From Saltatorellus ferox (GTDB lineage Bacteria; Planctomycetota; UBA1135; GCA-002686595), in NCBI GenBank assembly GCA_007751475.1, contig CP036434.1:2542001-2606000 (forward strand): a stretch of DNA of 64,000 bases, given 5' to 3'. How positions within the stretch are numbered: the stretch's first letter is position 1; every line of letters starts with the position of its first letter. Shown piece by piece: positions 7,402 to 16,563 of the stretch. The position numbers were made by a program, and so were the translations under genes. The notes under the pieces were generated by a model, which saw only the letters and a program-made list of their open reading frames with translations, was not told where the DNA came from and made no database searches.

Positions 7402-8958
7402 GTGAATTCCCAACCTTCTCAACCGCCCGCTGCCGGTCCACCCGCTGCTGGCGAAGAACTCTGGCTGGGCCTCGATGTAGGGACCCAGGGCACCAAGGCA
7501 CTTCTGGTCGACGTCAGTGGGCCCGGCGGCAGCTGCGTGCGAGGCCGAGGCGCCACCGGCTACGACCTGATCGCCGGCCTACCGCCAGGCCACATGGAAC
7601 AGCATCCGACGATCTGGATCGACGCGATCCAGCGGGCCGTTCGGGCGGCGCTGGCTGACGCCGTCGCAGGAGGTGTGGCCGGGACCGCCGCTCTCGTCGC
7701 GGATCGAGTGCGCGGCATCGGCGTCTCGGGCCAGCAGCACGGCGCCGTGCTCCTGGACGCCGCCCTCGAGCCCGTACGCGCGGCGAAGCTCTGGTGCGAC
7801 ACCTCCACGGCTGCCGAAGCGCGGGAGATCAGCGCGGAACTCGGCCGCACCGTGCCCGCTGGCTTCACGGCACCCAAGCTCAGGTACGTGGCCCGGCGTG
7901 AGCCCTCCGTCTGGGAGCAGGTTCGCCATGTGGCTCTGCCCCACGACTACGTGAACGCCTGGCTCTCCGGGGACCTATTCACCGAAGCGGGCGACGCTTC
8001 CGGTACTGGCTACCTGCGGGAAGGCGTGCTGCGCGGAAGCGAGGATCCCTACGTGGGCGCTCTGGACGACATCGCGGCCGGCCTGTCGGAGAAGGTTCCC
8101 CGCGTGCTGGCTTCCAATGCCGTCGTGGCGACGCTGCGGAAGAGCGCCGCCGACGCGCTCGGGCTCCGCGAGGGCATCGCGATTTCCGGCGGGGGCGGAG
8201 ACAACATGATGAGCGCGATCGGTTCCGGAGCCACGCGTCCGGGCGTCGTGACCTGCAGCCTCGGGACCTCGGGAACGGTCTTCGCCTACAGCGCGGAGCC
8301 CCTGGACGATCCGACGGGCGCGATCGCGGCGTTCAGGAGCTCCAGCGAGGGTGAGAATCGAGAGCCCGGGCATCTCCCGCTCCTCTGCATCATGAACTGC
8401 ACCAGCGTCCTGAACGAGGTGTGCGATCTCACCGGGAAGGGCCACGGAGAACTCACTCTCGCGGCGGAAGCCGTGCCGCCAGGCTGCGATGGGATGCTGT
8501 TCGTGCCGTACCTGGTAGGGGAGCGGGTGCCTGACCTTCCGAACGCCCGTGGGCGGCTCGTCGGCATTCCGGGGTCGATCCAGGCGGCGGCCCTGTATCG
8601 CGCCGCCATGGAGGGCGTCTCGCTCAGCCTCGGGCTCGGAGTCGATCGAATGCGTGAGCTCGGACTCGGGGTGGACGAGGTTCGACTCGTCGGCGGCGCC
8701 GCTGGCAACTGGCTCTGGCGGAGCGTTCTCGCCGACGTCTTCGGCTGTCCCGTACGGCTCGTCGTGGAGACCGAGACGGCGGCGATGGGCGCGGCGCTGC
8801 AGGTGGCGAGCGCCGTGGCTGGCGATCCGAGTTCGGATGCGATGAGTCAGCGCGTCGTGGCCCTGGCGGACGAGGTGGCGGAGCCTTCCTCCGATCGCTC
8901 GGAGCTCGTCGCGGAGATGAAGCGCCGGTTCGCGGCCGAGGTGAAGACACTTTCCTAG
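7402..8958 (+). CDS. xylB: Xylulokinase (FGGY-family carbohydrate kinase)
   Basis: A 518-aa cytoplasmic kinase phosphorylating D-xylulose at O5 with ATP. The N-terminal FGGY domain opens with LGLDVGTQGTKA (about 22-33), continues with GVSGQQHGAV near 110 and WCDTST near 130. The C-terminal domain carries SGGGGDNMM, with Asp267 at the family's catalytic base position, then a GTSGT phosphate loop and GGAAGN. Translation begins at GTG 7402; the first 18 residues are Pro/Ala-rich and lie outside the family alignment, so a slightly later start cannot be excluded. No xylose isomerase, transporter or regulator lies beside it, so it is a solitary kinase here, and a related ketose substrate remains possible. 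Confidence 0.9.
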   Translation: MNSQPSQPPAAGPPAAGEELWLGLDVGTQGTKALLVDVSGPGGSCVRGRGATGYDLIAGLPPGHMEQHPTIWIDAIQRAVRAALADAVAGGVAGTAALVADRVRGIGVSGQQHGAVLLDAALEPVRAAKLWCDTSTAAEAREISAELGRTVPAGFTAPKLRYVARREPSVWEQVRHVALPHDYVNAWLSGDLFTEAGDASGTGYLREGVLRGSEDPYVGALDDIAAGLSEKVPRVLASNAVVATLRKSAADALGLREGIAISGGGGDNMMSAIGSGATRPGVVTCSLGTSGTVFAYSAEPLDDPTGAIAAFRSSSEGENREPGHLPLLCIMNCTSVLNEVCDLTGKGHGELTLAAEAVPPGCDGMLFVPYLVGERVPDLPNARGRLVGIPGSIQAAALYRAAMEGVSLSLGLGVDRMRELGLGVDEVRLVGGAAGNWLWRSVLADVFGCPVRLVVETETAAMGAALQVASAVAGDPSSDAMSQRVVALADEVAEPSSDRSELVAEMKRRFAAEVKTLS

Positions 8959-8992
8959 GAGCGCGATGGGCTTCGAGAGATTCGTGCCAATA

Positions 8993-9036
8993 GCAGCGAG
9001 CCCCGCTGTCCCAGCGGGGACAGCGGGGCTCGCTGC
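8993..9036. terminator. Bidirectional terminator hairpin between convergent genes
   Basis: A perfect 20-bp stem (8993-9012 with 9017-9036) closes a four-base AGCG loop in the gap between xylB and the convergent secreted-protein gene. It lacks a clear T-tract on either side, but its position and strength suggest it ends transcripts from both directions. Confidence 0.65.
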
Positions 9037-9089
9037 GTGACCAGCCACCCGCGATGCAAGACCGCGGGAAGCCAGTTCAACCGATCCGA

Positions 9090-11108
9090 TCAGGGGAACT
9101 GAACGCGGACGCCGTCCGAGAAGTTCGACGTTGCGATGCCGAGGATCGCGTCCCGGTGCCAGGACTGGAAGTAGCGCGTCTCGCCGGCCATCACCGAGGT
9201 CGTGCCGGTCGGGGTCGGGATCATGTCGAGGTCGACGATTCCGGTGAAGGAACCTGCGGTGCCCGAGCTGAGGACGCCTCCGCCGACGCCGCGGCCGATG
9301 TTGCCAGCGACGCAGAGGTTACCGGAGCTTCCACCCGGGTTCGCGACGAAGCCCTGGCTGAGCGACGTGATGAAGAAGCCGAAGGCGTTCTGCGGCATGT
9401 TCAGCGAGTCGAGCTGCATCGTGCGAGCCATGAGGTCGACGTTGGAGGCCACGATAGCGGTGGGCTGTCCGGTCGAGTTCGAGTTCGCCATGCAGTAGTT
9501 GTTGATCACGACGCTGCTGCCGTTGCCGTCACCGGGGCCGATAAGAGCCACGTTCTGGTCGCCAGGGTTGCCCGGCTTGAAGAGGCCGAGGCTGGCCGTC
9601 ACCGTCTGGGGTGCCGCATTCGCGGTGAACCAGAAGCTGTACGTCGTGCCCCAGCGAAGCGCGTTGGCGTTCGCGTTCTGCATGAAGCCTTCGGTCTCCC
9701 AGGAAACGTTGCCAGCGTTGATCGTGCCGGTCCAGGCGATGTTGGTGTACGGCTCGCCCGAGTGGTACATCGGGAACGACATGCCGACGTCGGACACGGT
9801 CACGTTCATGCCGAACGGGACGGTGAACTGACGGCCGGAGAAGTCGCTGTTGATGTTGCAGACGGCGTAGTTGTAGGTCCAGGTGCCATCGTTGTTGTCG
9901 ATCGCGTTGCTGCCCGCGACGAAGAGGCCTTCACCGGGGACCTGAATGTCCTCGGCGACGACGCCCGAGTCAGCGGCTTCCCAGCCACGGATGGCGCAAA
10001 GCTCACGGACGGTGGAACCGTTAACGGTGTTGAGGCGGTAGGCGCCACCCGTCGTGCTGTTCGAGCGGTTGAGATCGCAGTACGAGATGCTGTTGGCACC
10101 GTGGCCTGCGGCTGAGTCGTCGGGGGTGACGTACTGGGCTTCGCCGAAGTAGCGAGCGGTCGGGTGCATCGAGGGGTTCACGTCGTCCGTGAGGACCTGG
10201 ATCCGCTTGTAGATCGCGTCACCCGTCTGTCCCTGGAACAGGAAGGGGTAAGAGAACGCACCGGTGAAGGCGTTCACCTGGGAGCGCGGGCCGAGACCGC
10301 TCTGGCTGCCGTTGAGGCCCGATCCGTACGGGTCGGAGCAGCCGACGCCGAGGCGCGTACCGGTGCCGGAGTTGTTGCAATCGCAGCAGAGGTTCTGCTG
10401 GAGGGCCGTGAAGCCGTGCTTGAGCCAGCCAAGGCCGATCTGCTCGAAGCGGCCGTCTTCCATGCGGAAGATGTTCTGGCCGATCACCGGGTGCTGGTTG
10501 TTACCGGCGATCCAGAGGAGTTCCTGGTCACCGACGTTGCAGGAGGTCGTGCCGAGCGAATAGGCGCTCATGTTGCCGACGGTGCCGAAGGTCGAAGCTC
10601 CGTTGATGTCGCCGACGATGACGTCAGGACCGGTGGAGGGGTTCGTGCAGCCGCCGCTTCCGCTGCCCGCTTGGGCGACCGTGAAGGTGCCCGTTCCGCC
10701 GGACTGGCCGTTGTAGGCGCCAGCGCGCAGGAAGTAGGTTTGACCCGCCATCGCGCTGATCTGAACCCGGGACTGGAGGCCGCAATCGTCGTCGTTGCAG
10801 TCGAGCAGGGTGAGGCTGCCACAGGTGCCGCCGTAGATGGCGAGAGCCGTGTCCCAGCCTGCTCCGCCGCAGGTGGAGAATTGAACCGACTCAGTCGCCG
10901 AAGCCGTCCAGGCGAACCAGACGTCCTGGCCGATACCGCCGCACGGCGAGCTGCCGCTGTTCGTGGCTGCCGTGGTGTCCATGGCGAACGTGCCGAGGCC
11001 CGCCACCGGCGTGGCGGTGGAGCATTCATCGCTGTTCTGAGCCGAGGCCAGCCCGGACAGGATGAAGGCGCCGCATGCTGCAGCGCCGAGGGTTGAGAGA
11101 ACTCGCAT
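9090..11108 (-). CDS. Secreted protein with PPC-like N-terminal domain and lineage-specific C-terminal domain
   Basis: A 672-aa exported protein; the ATG at 11108 starts a clear signal peptide ending LASAQ, preferred over an in-frame start 114 bases upstream. Residues of about 25-130 resemble a pre-peptidase C-terminal/CUB-like beta domain (DVWFAWTAS, then WDTALAIYGG and LDCNDDDCG), often found on exported bacterial proteins. The middle is Asn/Gly/Ser-rich with no recognised domain. The last 136 residues (DNA 9090-9500) form a module also present at the end of the FG-GAP protein at 39 kb: NSTG, AFGFFITS, IPTP, WHRD and SNFSDG occur in the same order. That module is probably for surface localisation or attachment. 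No enzymatic motif is visible, and function is unknown. Confidence 0.7.
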   Translation of the reverse strand: MRVLSTLGAAACGAFILSGLASAQNSDECSTATPVAGLGTFAMDTTAATNSGSSPCGGIGQDVWFAWTASATESVQFSTCGGAGWDTALAIYGGTCGSLTLLDCNDDDCGLQSRVQISAMAGQTYFLRAGAYNGQSGGTGTFTVAQAGSGSGGCTNPSTGPDVIVGDINGASTFGTVGNMSAYSLGTTSCNVGDQELLWIAGNNQHPVIGQNIFRMEDGRFEQIGLGWLKHGFTALQQNLCCDCNNSGTGTRLGVGCSDPYGSGLNGSQSGLGPRSQVNAFTGAFSYPFLFQGQTGDAIYKRIQVLTDDVNPSMHPTARYFGEAQYVTPDDSAAGHGANSISYCDLNRSNSTTGGAYRLNTVNGSTVRELCAIRGWEAADSGVVAEDIQVPGEGLFVAGSNAIDNNDGTWTYNYAVCNINSDFSGRQFTVPFGMNVTVSDVGMSFPMYHSGEPYTNIAWTGTINAGNVSWETEGFMQNANANALRWGTTYSFWFTANAAPQTVTASLGLFKPGNPGDQNVALIGPGDGNGSSVVINNYCMANSNSTGQPTAIVASNVDLMARTMQLDSLNMPQNAFGFFITSLSQGFVANPGGSSGNLCVAGNIGRGVGGGVLSSGTAGSFTGIVDLDMIPTPTGTTSVMAGETRYFQSWHRDAILGIATSNFSDGVRVQFP

Positions 11109-11354
11109 AGAGCGTCGTAGTGAAGAGTAGGCCGGCGGAACGAGCGAGGAAGCTGAACCGGACAGGCTGATGTTGAGAACAGAGGAGAAATGCCCCGGCC
11201 CGCGGGGGCCCGGATGCACCACTCACACTTGGGTGCAGTGAAGTCTCCGCCCCTACCCGGACGTAGGCAAGGATGAAGGTGTTCCCTTACACAGGCGATC
11301 CGCCGCAATGGGGCAGTTCGCCGCGTGTGAGGGGCCTTCAAGCGCACTTTTCGC

Positions 11355-13625
11355 TCATTGAGACGCGCTCTTTTCCTGCCCCTGGAGCCAGACGAGGAAT
11401 CCGTAGCTCCGGGCCGCCTTCCGGAGTCGGTCGTACCGTCCTGAGACGCCGCCGTGGCCGGCCTCCATTTCGCAGTCGAACAGGAGGAGCGAGTCGCCCG
11501 TCATGGTCGCGCGCAGCTTGGCGACCCATTTGGCGGGCTCCCAGTACTGCACCTGGCTATCGTGGAAGCCCGTTGTGACTAGCATATTGGGGTAAGGCTG
11601 GCGGCTCACCTGGTCGTAGGGCGAGTACTCGAGCATCGTCCGATAGGCGAGCTTTTCGTTCGGATTGCCCCATTCGTCGTACTCGAACGTCGTCAGAGGA
11701 ATGGTCTCGTCCAGCATCGTGGTCACGACGTCGACGAACGGCACGTCGGCGATCAGGCCATGGAACAGGTCGGGGCGCATGTTCGCCACGGCTCCGATGA
11801 GGAGGCCCCCTGCGCTACCGCCCTGGGCGTAGAGCTGGCCAGGATCCGTGAGCCCTTCGGCCACGAGGTGCTCGGCGCATGCGATGAAGTCGGTGAAGGT
11901 GTTGCGCTTGTGCTCGAGCTTCCCGAACTCGTACCAGGCACGACCGAGTTCCTGTCCGCCTCGCACGTGCGCGATGGCGTAGGCGAAGCCGCGATCGAGG
12001 AGCGAGATCACGTTCGGTCGGAAGGTGGCGTCGAGGCTGTTGCCGTAGGAGCCGTAGCCGTAGAGCAGGAGCGGACCCGGGCTCTCTCCGCGATCCTTCC
12101 GGTAGACGATCGAGAGGGGGATCTGCGCGCCGTCTTCTGCTTCGGCGAAGATCCTTTGGGCCTCGTACTCGTCAGCATCGAAGCCGCCGCCGATCTGCGC
12201 CTCCTTCAGAACGACCGGCGCCTCCTGATCCAGGTCGAATTCGATCGTCCGGGGCGGCGTCCGCAGCGAGCTGTACTCATAGCGAATCCGACGGGTGTCG
12301 AACGCTTCGTTGCCCGTCAGTCGCACCGTGTAGGCCGGGTCCTCGAAGGGAATCTCGAAGGACCGAAAGCCCGAGTCCATCGTCGTCGGATGGACGACCA
12401 GGTGGACGAGGCCGCCCCTCCGCTCCGTCGCGACGAGGTGATCGGAAAACACCTCGAAACCCATGAAAAGGGTCTCGGAACGATGTCGGAGCACCGTGGT
12501 CCACTGGTCGGGCGCGCCCAGCGGAGCGATGACAAGCTTGAAGTTCTCGGCGTCCCGGTTCGTCCGGATGTAAAGTCGTTCGCGCACGGGCTCCACGCTG
12601 TATTCGTGACCTCTCTCGCGTGGGATCAACACCTGCCAGGCGCCGAGCGGATCGTCTGCGCGCAGCATTCGAACCTCGGTGGAGAGCGTCTGCTGCGAGA
12701 CGATCATCAGGTACTCGTTCGAGCGTGACTTCGTCACCTCGCAGGAGAACGTCTCGTCGGCCTCCTCGTAGACAAGTTCGTCGAGCGCCGCGGGCGTGTT
12801 CATTCGGTGGCGCCAGACCTGGAACGCGCGCAGGGTGACCGGGTCGCGCTTGACGTAGAAGAGGTACGCCCCCTCCGCCGACCACTCCATGCTCCCCGAG
12901 GTGCCGGTGATCCCGCGCGCGATGTCGCCGCGCTCGATGTTCTTGATCTCGACGTCGAAGATCCTCCGACCCACGCGGTCCAACGCGTACGCGATGTGCG
13001 CGTGGTCTTCCGAGGGCACTTGCGCCCCGAGGCGGAAGAACTCCGAGCCTCGCGCCATGGCGTTGACGTCGAAGAGGACGGTCTCGGCGTCGCTGATCTC
13101 ACCCGGCGCCGGAGCCTCGATCGAATCCACCGCGGCCGAAGCGGGCCGGCGGCAGTACACGGGGTAGGGCTTCCCCGCAAACGTCCGCGCGTAGTATTCG
13201 AACGGGCCGCTCGTCACCGGGACCGTGACGTCGGTCTCCTGGATCCGGCCGACGAACTCCCGGAAGAGATCCTCCTGGACGTCCGCGAAGCGGCTCAGGT
13301 TGCCCTCCGCGTAGGCGTTCTCCTCGGCGAGGTAGGCGAGCACCTCGGGGTTCGCGCGTTCGCGCATCCAGTAGTAGTCGTCGATCCGCGTATCCCCGTG
13401 GGCGCTGAGTTCCTTCGGCTGTTTCCTCGCCACTGGGGCCAGTCCCACGGGCTCCGGATTGGCGCGGCCCCGGGCGGCTTCCCGCGCGAACGAGTCGGAG
13501 GCAACGGAGGGCCCATCGGACGGCGTGCCCGGGCTCCGGGAGCCCGAGGCGCAGGCCCAGGTGCCGGCGCAGCCGAGCAGGAGGAGGGCGAGAGCGAGAC
13601 GAGGAGTAGAGATGGTCGAGGGCAT
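11355..13625 (-). CDS. Oligopeptidase B-like S9A peptidase, lipoprotein or exported form
   Basis: A 756-aa prolyl-oligopeptidase-family serine peptidase. The ATG at 13625 opens a hydrophobic leader (LALALLLLGC, then TWACAS) that looks like a lipoprotein signal, unlike cytosolic E. coli PtrB. A seven-bladed propeller follows (about 60-470), with KEL-x-x-HGD and DDYYWMRER near its start. The C-terminal catalytic domain carries the triad Ser604 (GGSAGG), Asp689 (GFHDSQV) and His724 (EAGHGG). The closest match in motif spacing is oligopeptidase B, which cleaves short peptides after basic residues, though specificity cannot be proved here. The gene is divergent from the sigma-factor fusion, with 181 bases between starts. 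Confidence 0.88.
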   Translation of the reverse strand: MPSTISTPRLALALLLLGCAGTWACASGSRSPGTPSDGPSVASDSFAREAARGRANPEPVGLAPVARKQPKELSAHGDTRIDDYYWMRERANPEVLAYLAEENAYAEGNLSRFADVQEDLFREFVGRIQETDVTVPVTSGPFEYYARTFAGKPYPVYCRRPASAAVDSIEAPAPGEISDAETVLFDVNAMARGSEFFRLGAQVPSEDHAHIAYALDRVGRRIFDVEIKNIERGDIARGITGTSGSMEWSAEGAYLFYVKRDPVTLRAFQVWRHRMNTPAALDELVYEEADETFSCEVTKSRSNEYLMIVSQQTLSTEVRMLRADDPLGAWQVLIPRERGHEYSVEPVRERLYIRTNRDAENFKLVIAPLGAPDQWTTVLRHRSETLFMGFEVFSDHLVATERRGGLVHLVVHPTTMDSGFRSFEIPFEDPAYTVRLTGNEAFDTRRIRYEYSSLRTPPRTIEFDLDQEAPVVLKEAQIGGGFDADEYEAQRIFAEAEDGAQIPLSIVYRKDRGESPGPLLLYGYGSYGNSLDATFRPNVISLLDRGFAYAIAHVRGGQELGRAWYEFGKLEHKRNTFTDFIACAEHLVAEGLTDPGQLYAQGGSAGGLLIGAVANMRPDLFHGLIADVPFVDVVTTMLDETIPLTTFEYDEWGNPNEKLAYRTMLEYSPYDQVSRQPYPNMLVTTGFHDSQVQYWEPAKWVAKLRATMTGDSLLLFDCEMEAGHGGVSGRYDRLRKAARSYGFLVWLQGQEKSASQ

Positions 13626-13806
13626 GACGGGTCCAGGATGGGAGGCGATCCGAGGTTTGCCTGACGGTGGTGTTGAGGTGGGCGCAGGCCGGCGCATCCT
13701 CAGGGAGGATCGAGCGCTCAGGGCCGACTCCGCATCCTTTTCTGCGATCTGTGCATTCGATCGGTCGGGGCGAGCGATTCCTTCCTGTCATAACGCACGA
13801 GCCAGC

Positions 13807-16497
13807 ATGGAACACCCCCAGGAAACAGAGGTCCCTCGAATGGACCCGGACCGCATCGACCAGCACGTCGATTGGCTGCGCCGACTCGCCCGCAGCCTCG
13901 TGCATGACGTTTCGCTCGCAGAAGATCTGGTTCAGGAGACCGCGCTGGCCGCTCTCCAGGCACCGCCCCTTCTCAGCGAAGGAAGTCCGCGGCCGTGGCT
14001 CTCGCGGGTGCTTCGGCGGCGCGCGGCCGACGCGGCGCGGCGGGCGACCGGCCGCGGTGATCTCGCCGCGTGGAAGGGTGAGGAACTCCGCCGCGAGGCC
14101 AGCGCCAGTGCTTCCAAGGAGCTCGTGTCCGAGGTGGAGACCGGGCAGCGCCTCGCCAGGCTGGTTCTCGGCATGGCGGAGCCGACCCGCTCCACGCTCC
14201 TCCTGCGCTTCTGGGAGGGCCTTCCGCCCCGCAAGATCGCGCAGCGCCAGGGCGTTCCCGTCGCCACGGTCAAGAGCCGGCTGGCGCGGGGCCTCGAGCG
14301 GCTTCGCCTCGAACTTGATCAAGAGAGCGGAGGCGACCGCACGGCGTGGCTCCTCGCCGTTCTGCCCATGGCGCGGGACGTCCGTTCCGCCGCCACCATC
14401 ACCGTCCTTGGAGGAATCGGAATGAACGTCAAGATCCTGTCTGTTGTCGCAGGTGCGGCCATCATCAGCGGCACGCTTTACCTGGCTTACCCGAGTCCCG
14501 CGGACCAGGAGGAGCGGGAGGCAGCCACGTCGCCACGGGCGGTGAAAACGGACGAGGGGCCTCTGCCGGACGAAGGTCAAGCGGCCAACGAACCGTCGAT
14601 CATGGGGGAGACGCCTGGCTCGAGGGAGTCGATTTCTCTCGGCGAGGCGGGCCCGGGGCCCAGTCCTCCCGCGTCGGCTCCCATCTACTCCATCGAAGGT
14701 CAGGTACTCAGGGCCGACGCCATCCCCGTGGCCGGCGTTCGCATTCAGAGTGTTCAGAGCGCCCGGGTGCAGGTCGAGGGGCGTCCGAGGGCCGAAGATT
14801 CGTTCCCCGACGCAGCGACCAGTGGCCCCCAGGGGCGCTTCATGATGGAGACAGCACTCGCCTCGGGGAGTCTCCAAGCCTCGGTCGGGGGAGGCTGGGT
14901 CACCGTTCGTCCCGGCGTGTTTCGCGTGGAGTCGGGAGAGGAGCCGCTGGTGATCGTGGCGAGCGCCATCGATCTTGCCGGCACCGTCGTCGATGACTGG
15001 GGCGCAGGTGTGCCAGGCATCGAGGTCATTCTCGATCTGCCTGCGGACTTCGTCACGCGCTTCGACGCCTCGACGGCCCGTTCCCTTCGGAGGGACTGGC
15101 GCACGACGACCGACGACGAGGGAGCGTTTCGAATGACGGACGTGCCTGCGGCCAGCGGAGCGACTCTCGAAGCCACCACCATCGAAGGAGCCTCGGCGCA
15201 GATCGAGGCGCCTGTCACGACCCAGGAGGGGCTTCGGATCACGCTTGCGGAACCGCCGATCCCCGAAGGGACGCGTTTGAGCGGCCGGGTCCTCCTTTCC
15301 ACCGGCGTCGGAGCGGCGGCTGCGCGCATCGCCATGGGGGACGAGATGGTGCGAGCCGACGAGGACGGCCGCTTCGAAATCGACCTCGCGCGCAGCGGCG
15401 ACGTCAGCGAACTTCGCGCCATTGCGTTCGGAACGCAGCCCGAAACCTTCCCGCGCCCGGGTGACACGGCGGGGCCTCGCCGCGGCTGGCCCGAGGACGT
15501 CGAGATCCGTCTTCGCCGCGCTTCCATGTCGATCGCGGGGGAGGTCGTGGATGCGGAGGGAAACCCGAAGGCTGGCGCGCGCGTCTGGCTCCACGATCCC
15601 ACCGAATTCGGCGTACTCGGCGCGTACCCCGTTCGCGCCGAGGGGCTCGCGTCGGGTCTGGGCGATCCGTTCGAAGCCGCGCGCTCCCGGGGTGAGCTGC
15701 GGCGCAGCCGCGAGCCCCAGGAGTCGAGTTCCGCCACGGGCGTGGGGGAGTCGACCTCCATGCTGCCGTACGTACTCACGGACGATCGGGGCCGCTTCGA
15801 AGTCACGGGCCTGCTCGATCGAAGCTACGTCCTCAACGTGCTCGGTCCGAACCTGGACTTCGGCTTTCAAAGCGACCCCCTCCGTGCTGGCAGTCGTGGC
15901 GTGGTGCTTCGGGTGCCGACAGGAGGCGTCTATCCGGAGATTCGAGGCCGTCTCGTGACGCGGCGCGGTGATCCGCTGCCGGGCGTGAATGTGACGCCAT
16001 GGGTCACGGCACTCTCGAAGGACCTGAGCGTTCAAGGGGGAAGTTCCTCGGTCACGCGCTTCTTCTACGGCGGGGGAGTTCGTTCCGACGACGAGGGCCG
16101 TTTCACGCTCCGAAGCATCCCGCAGTCCCACGTGAACTTCTGGATTGCGGGGGACGGTGTGACGCCACTCTCCGTGTCCGTGGAGGAAGTCGACGACCCT
16201 CTCGACTTCCTGATCGAGATGGCCGCTCGGATCGAGGTTTCCGTGCAGATCTTGGATCCGAGCCTCGGTATCGACGGAGTGACGGTCCAGGGCTTCGACG
16301 GTGAGCCCCAGGAGATCCTGCGCCTCTTCGCCGACGGCTCGTCGAACATGCTGCGTCTCCCCGTGGAGGCCGGCCGGACCGGGGTCTTTGCGCTGACGAC
16401 TGACGCGGACACGATCACTCTCATGCGCGGTTCGGAAGCCGTTGAGTCCATTCCCCTTGACGGCGATACCGAGACCGTTCAGGAGATTCTCCGCTGA
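13807..16497 (+). CDS. ECF sigma factor fused through a membrane helix to carboxypeptidase-regulatory-like domains
   Basis: An 896-aa single-frame fusion. Residues about 17-85 are sigma region 2 (SLAEDLVQET), about 113-170 region 4 with a helix-turn-helix (PRKIAQRQGVPVATVKSRL). A transmembrane helix follows at about 207-228 (VVAGAAIISGTLYLAY). The remaining 660 residues are repeated Ig-like carboxypeptidase-regulatory modules (EGQVLRADAIPVAGVRI, GEVVDAEGNPKAGARVWL, DDRGRFEVTGL). Topology would place sigma in the cytoplasm and the repeats outside, so it looks like a membrane-tethered sigma factor that senses an extracytoplasmic signal; release by proteolysis is inferred. The start could also be ATG 13840. 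An internal ATG at 14422 has a strong Shine-Dalgarno. A paralogue lies at 44300. Confidence 0.85.
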   Translation: MEHPQETEVPRMDPDRIDQHVDWLRRLARSLVHDVSLAEDLVQETALAALQAPPLLSEGSPRPWLSRVLRRRAADAARRATGRGDLAAWKGEELRREASASASKELVSEVETGQRLARLVLGMAEPTRSTLLLRFWEGLPPRKIAQRQGVPVATVKSRLARGLERLRLELDQESGGDRTAWLLAVLPMARDVRSAATITVLGGIGMNVKILSVVAGAAIISGTLYLAYPSPADQEEREAATSPRAVKTDEGPLPDEGQAANEPSIMGETPGSRESISLGEAGPGPSPPASAPIYSIEGQVLRADAIPVAGVRIQSVQSARVQVEGRPRAEDSFPDAATSGPQGRFMMETALASGSLQASVGGGWVTVRPGVFRVESGEEPLVIVASAIDLAGTVVDDWGAGVPGIEVILDLPADFVTRFDASTARSLRRDWRTTTDDEGAFRMTDVPAASGATLEATTIEGASAQIEAPVTTQEGLRITLAEPPIPEGTRLSGRVLLSTGVGAAAARIAMGDEMVRADEDGRFEIDLARSGDVSELRAIAFGTQPETFPRPGDTAGPRRGWPEDVEIRLRRASMSIAGEVVDAEGNPKAGARVWLHDPTEFGVLGAYPVRAEGLASGLGDPFEAARSRGELRRSREPQESSSATGVGESTSMLPYVLTDDRGRFEVTGLLDRSYVLNVLGPNLDFGFQSDPLRAGSRGVVLRVPTGGVYPEIRGRLVTRRGDPLPGVNVTPWVTALSKDLSVQGGSSSVTRFFYGGGVRSDDEGRFTLRSIPQSHVNFWIAGDGVTPLSVSVEEVDDPLDFLIEMAARIEVSVQILDPSLGIDGVTVQGFDGEPQEILRLFADGSSNMLRLPVEAGRTGVFALTTDADTITLMRGSEAVESIPLDGDTETVQEILR
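14410..14424 (+). promoter_or_regulatory. Strong internal ribosome binding site and in-frame ATG within the sigma fusion
   Basis: GGAGG at 14410-14414 stands seven bases before ATG 14422, which is in frame with the sigma fusion at residue 206, exactly where the membrane helix begins (MNVKILSVV). Initiation here would give a 691-aa product without the sigma domain, with the helix as an N-terminal anchor. Most starts in this window lack such a good Shine-Dalgarno. Confidence 0.5.
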
Positions 16498-16563
16498 TTT
16501 GAGCCGAATGAACCCTCCGCGTCCGCAGGACGCACTGGAGCTCACTTTCGAGACCACTCGCCC

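Noticed and set aside
9054..11096. Plus-strand frames of 353 and 310 codons opposite the secreted protein
   Set aside because: They are Val/Ala/Arg-rich shadows of the minus-strand gene, which has a signal peptide and a domain shared with another protein.
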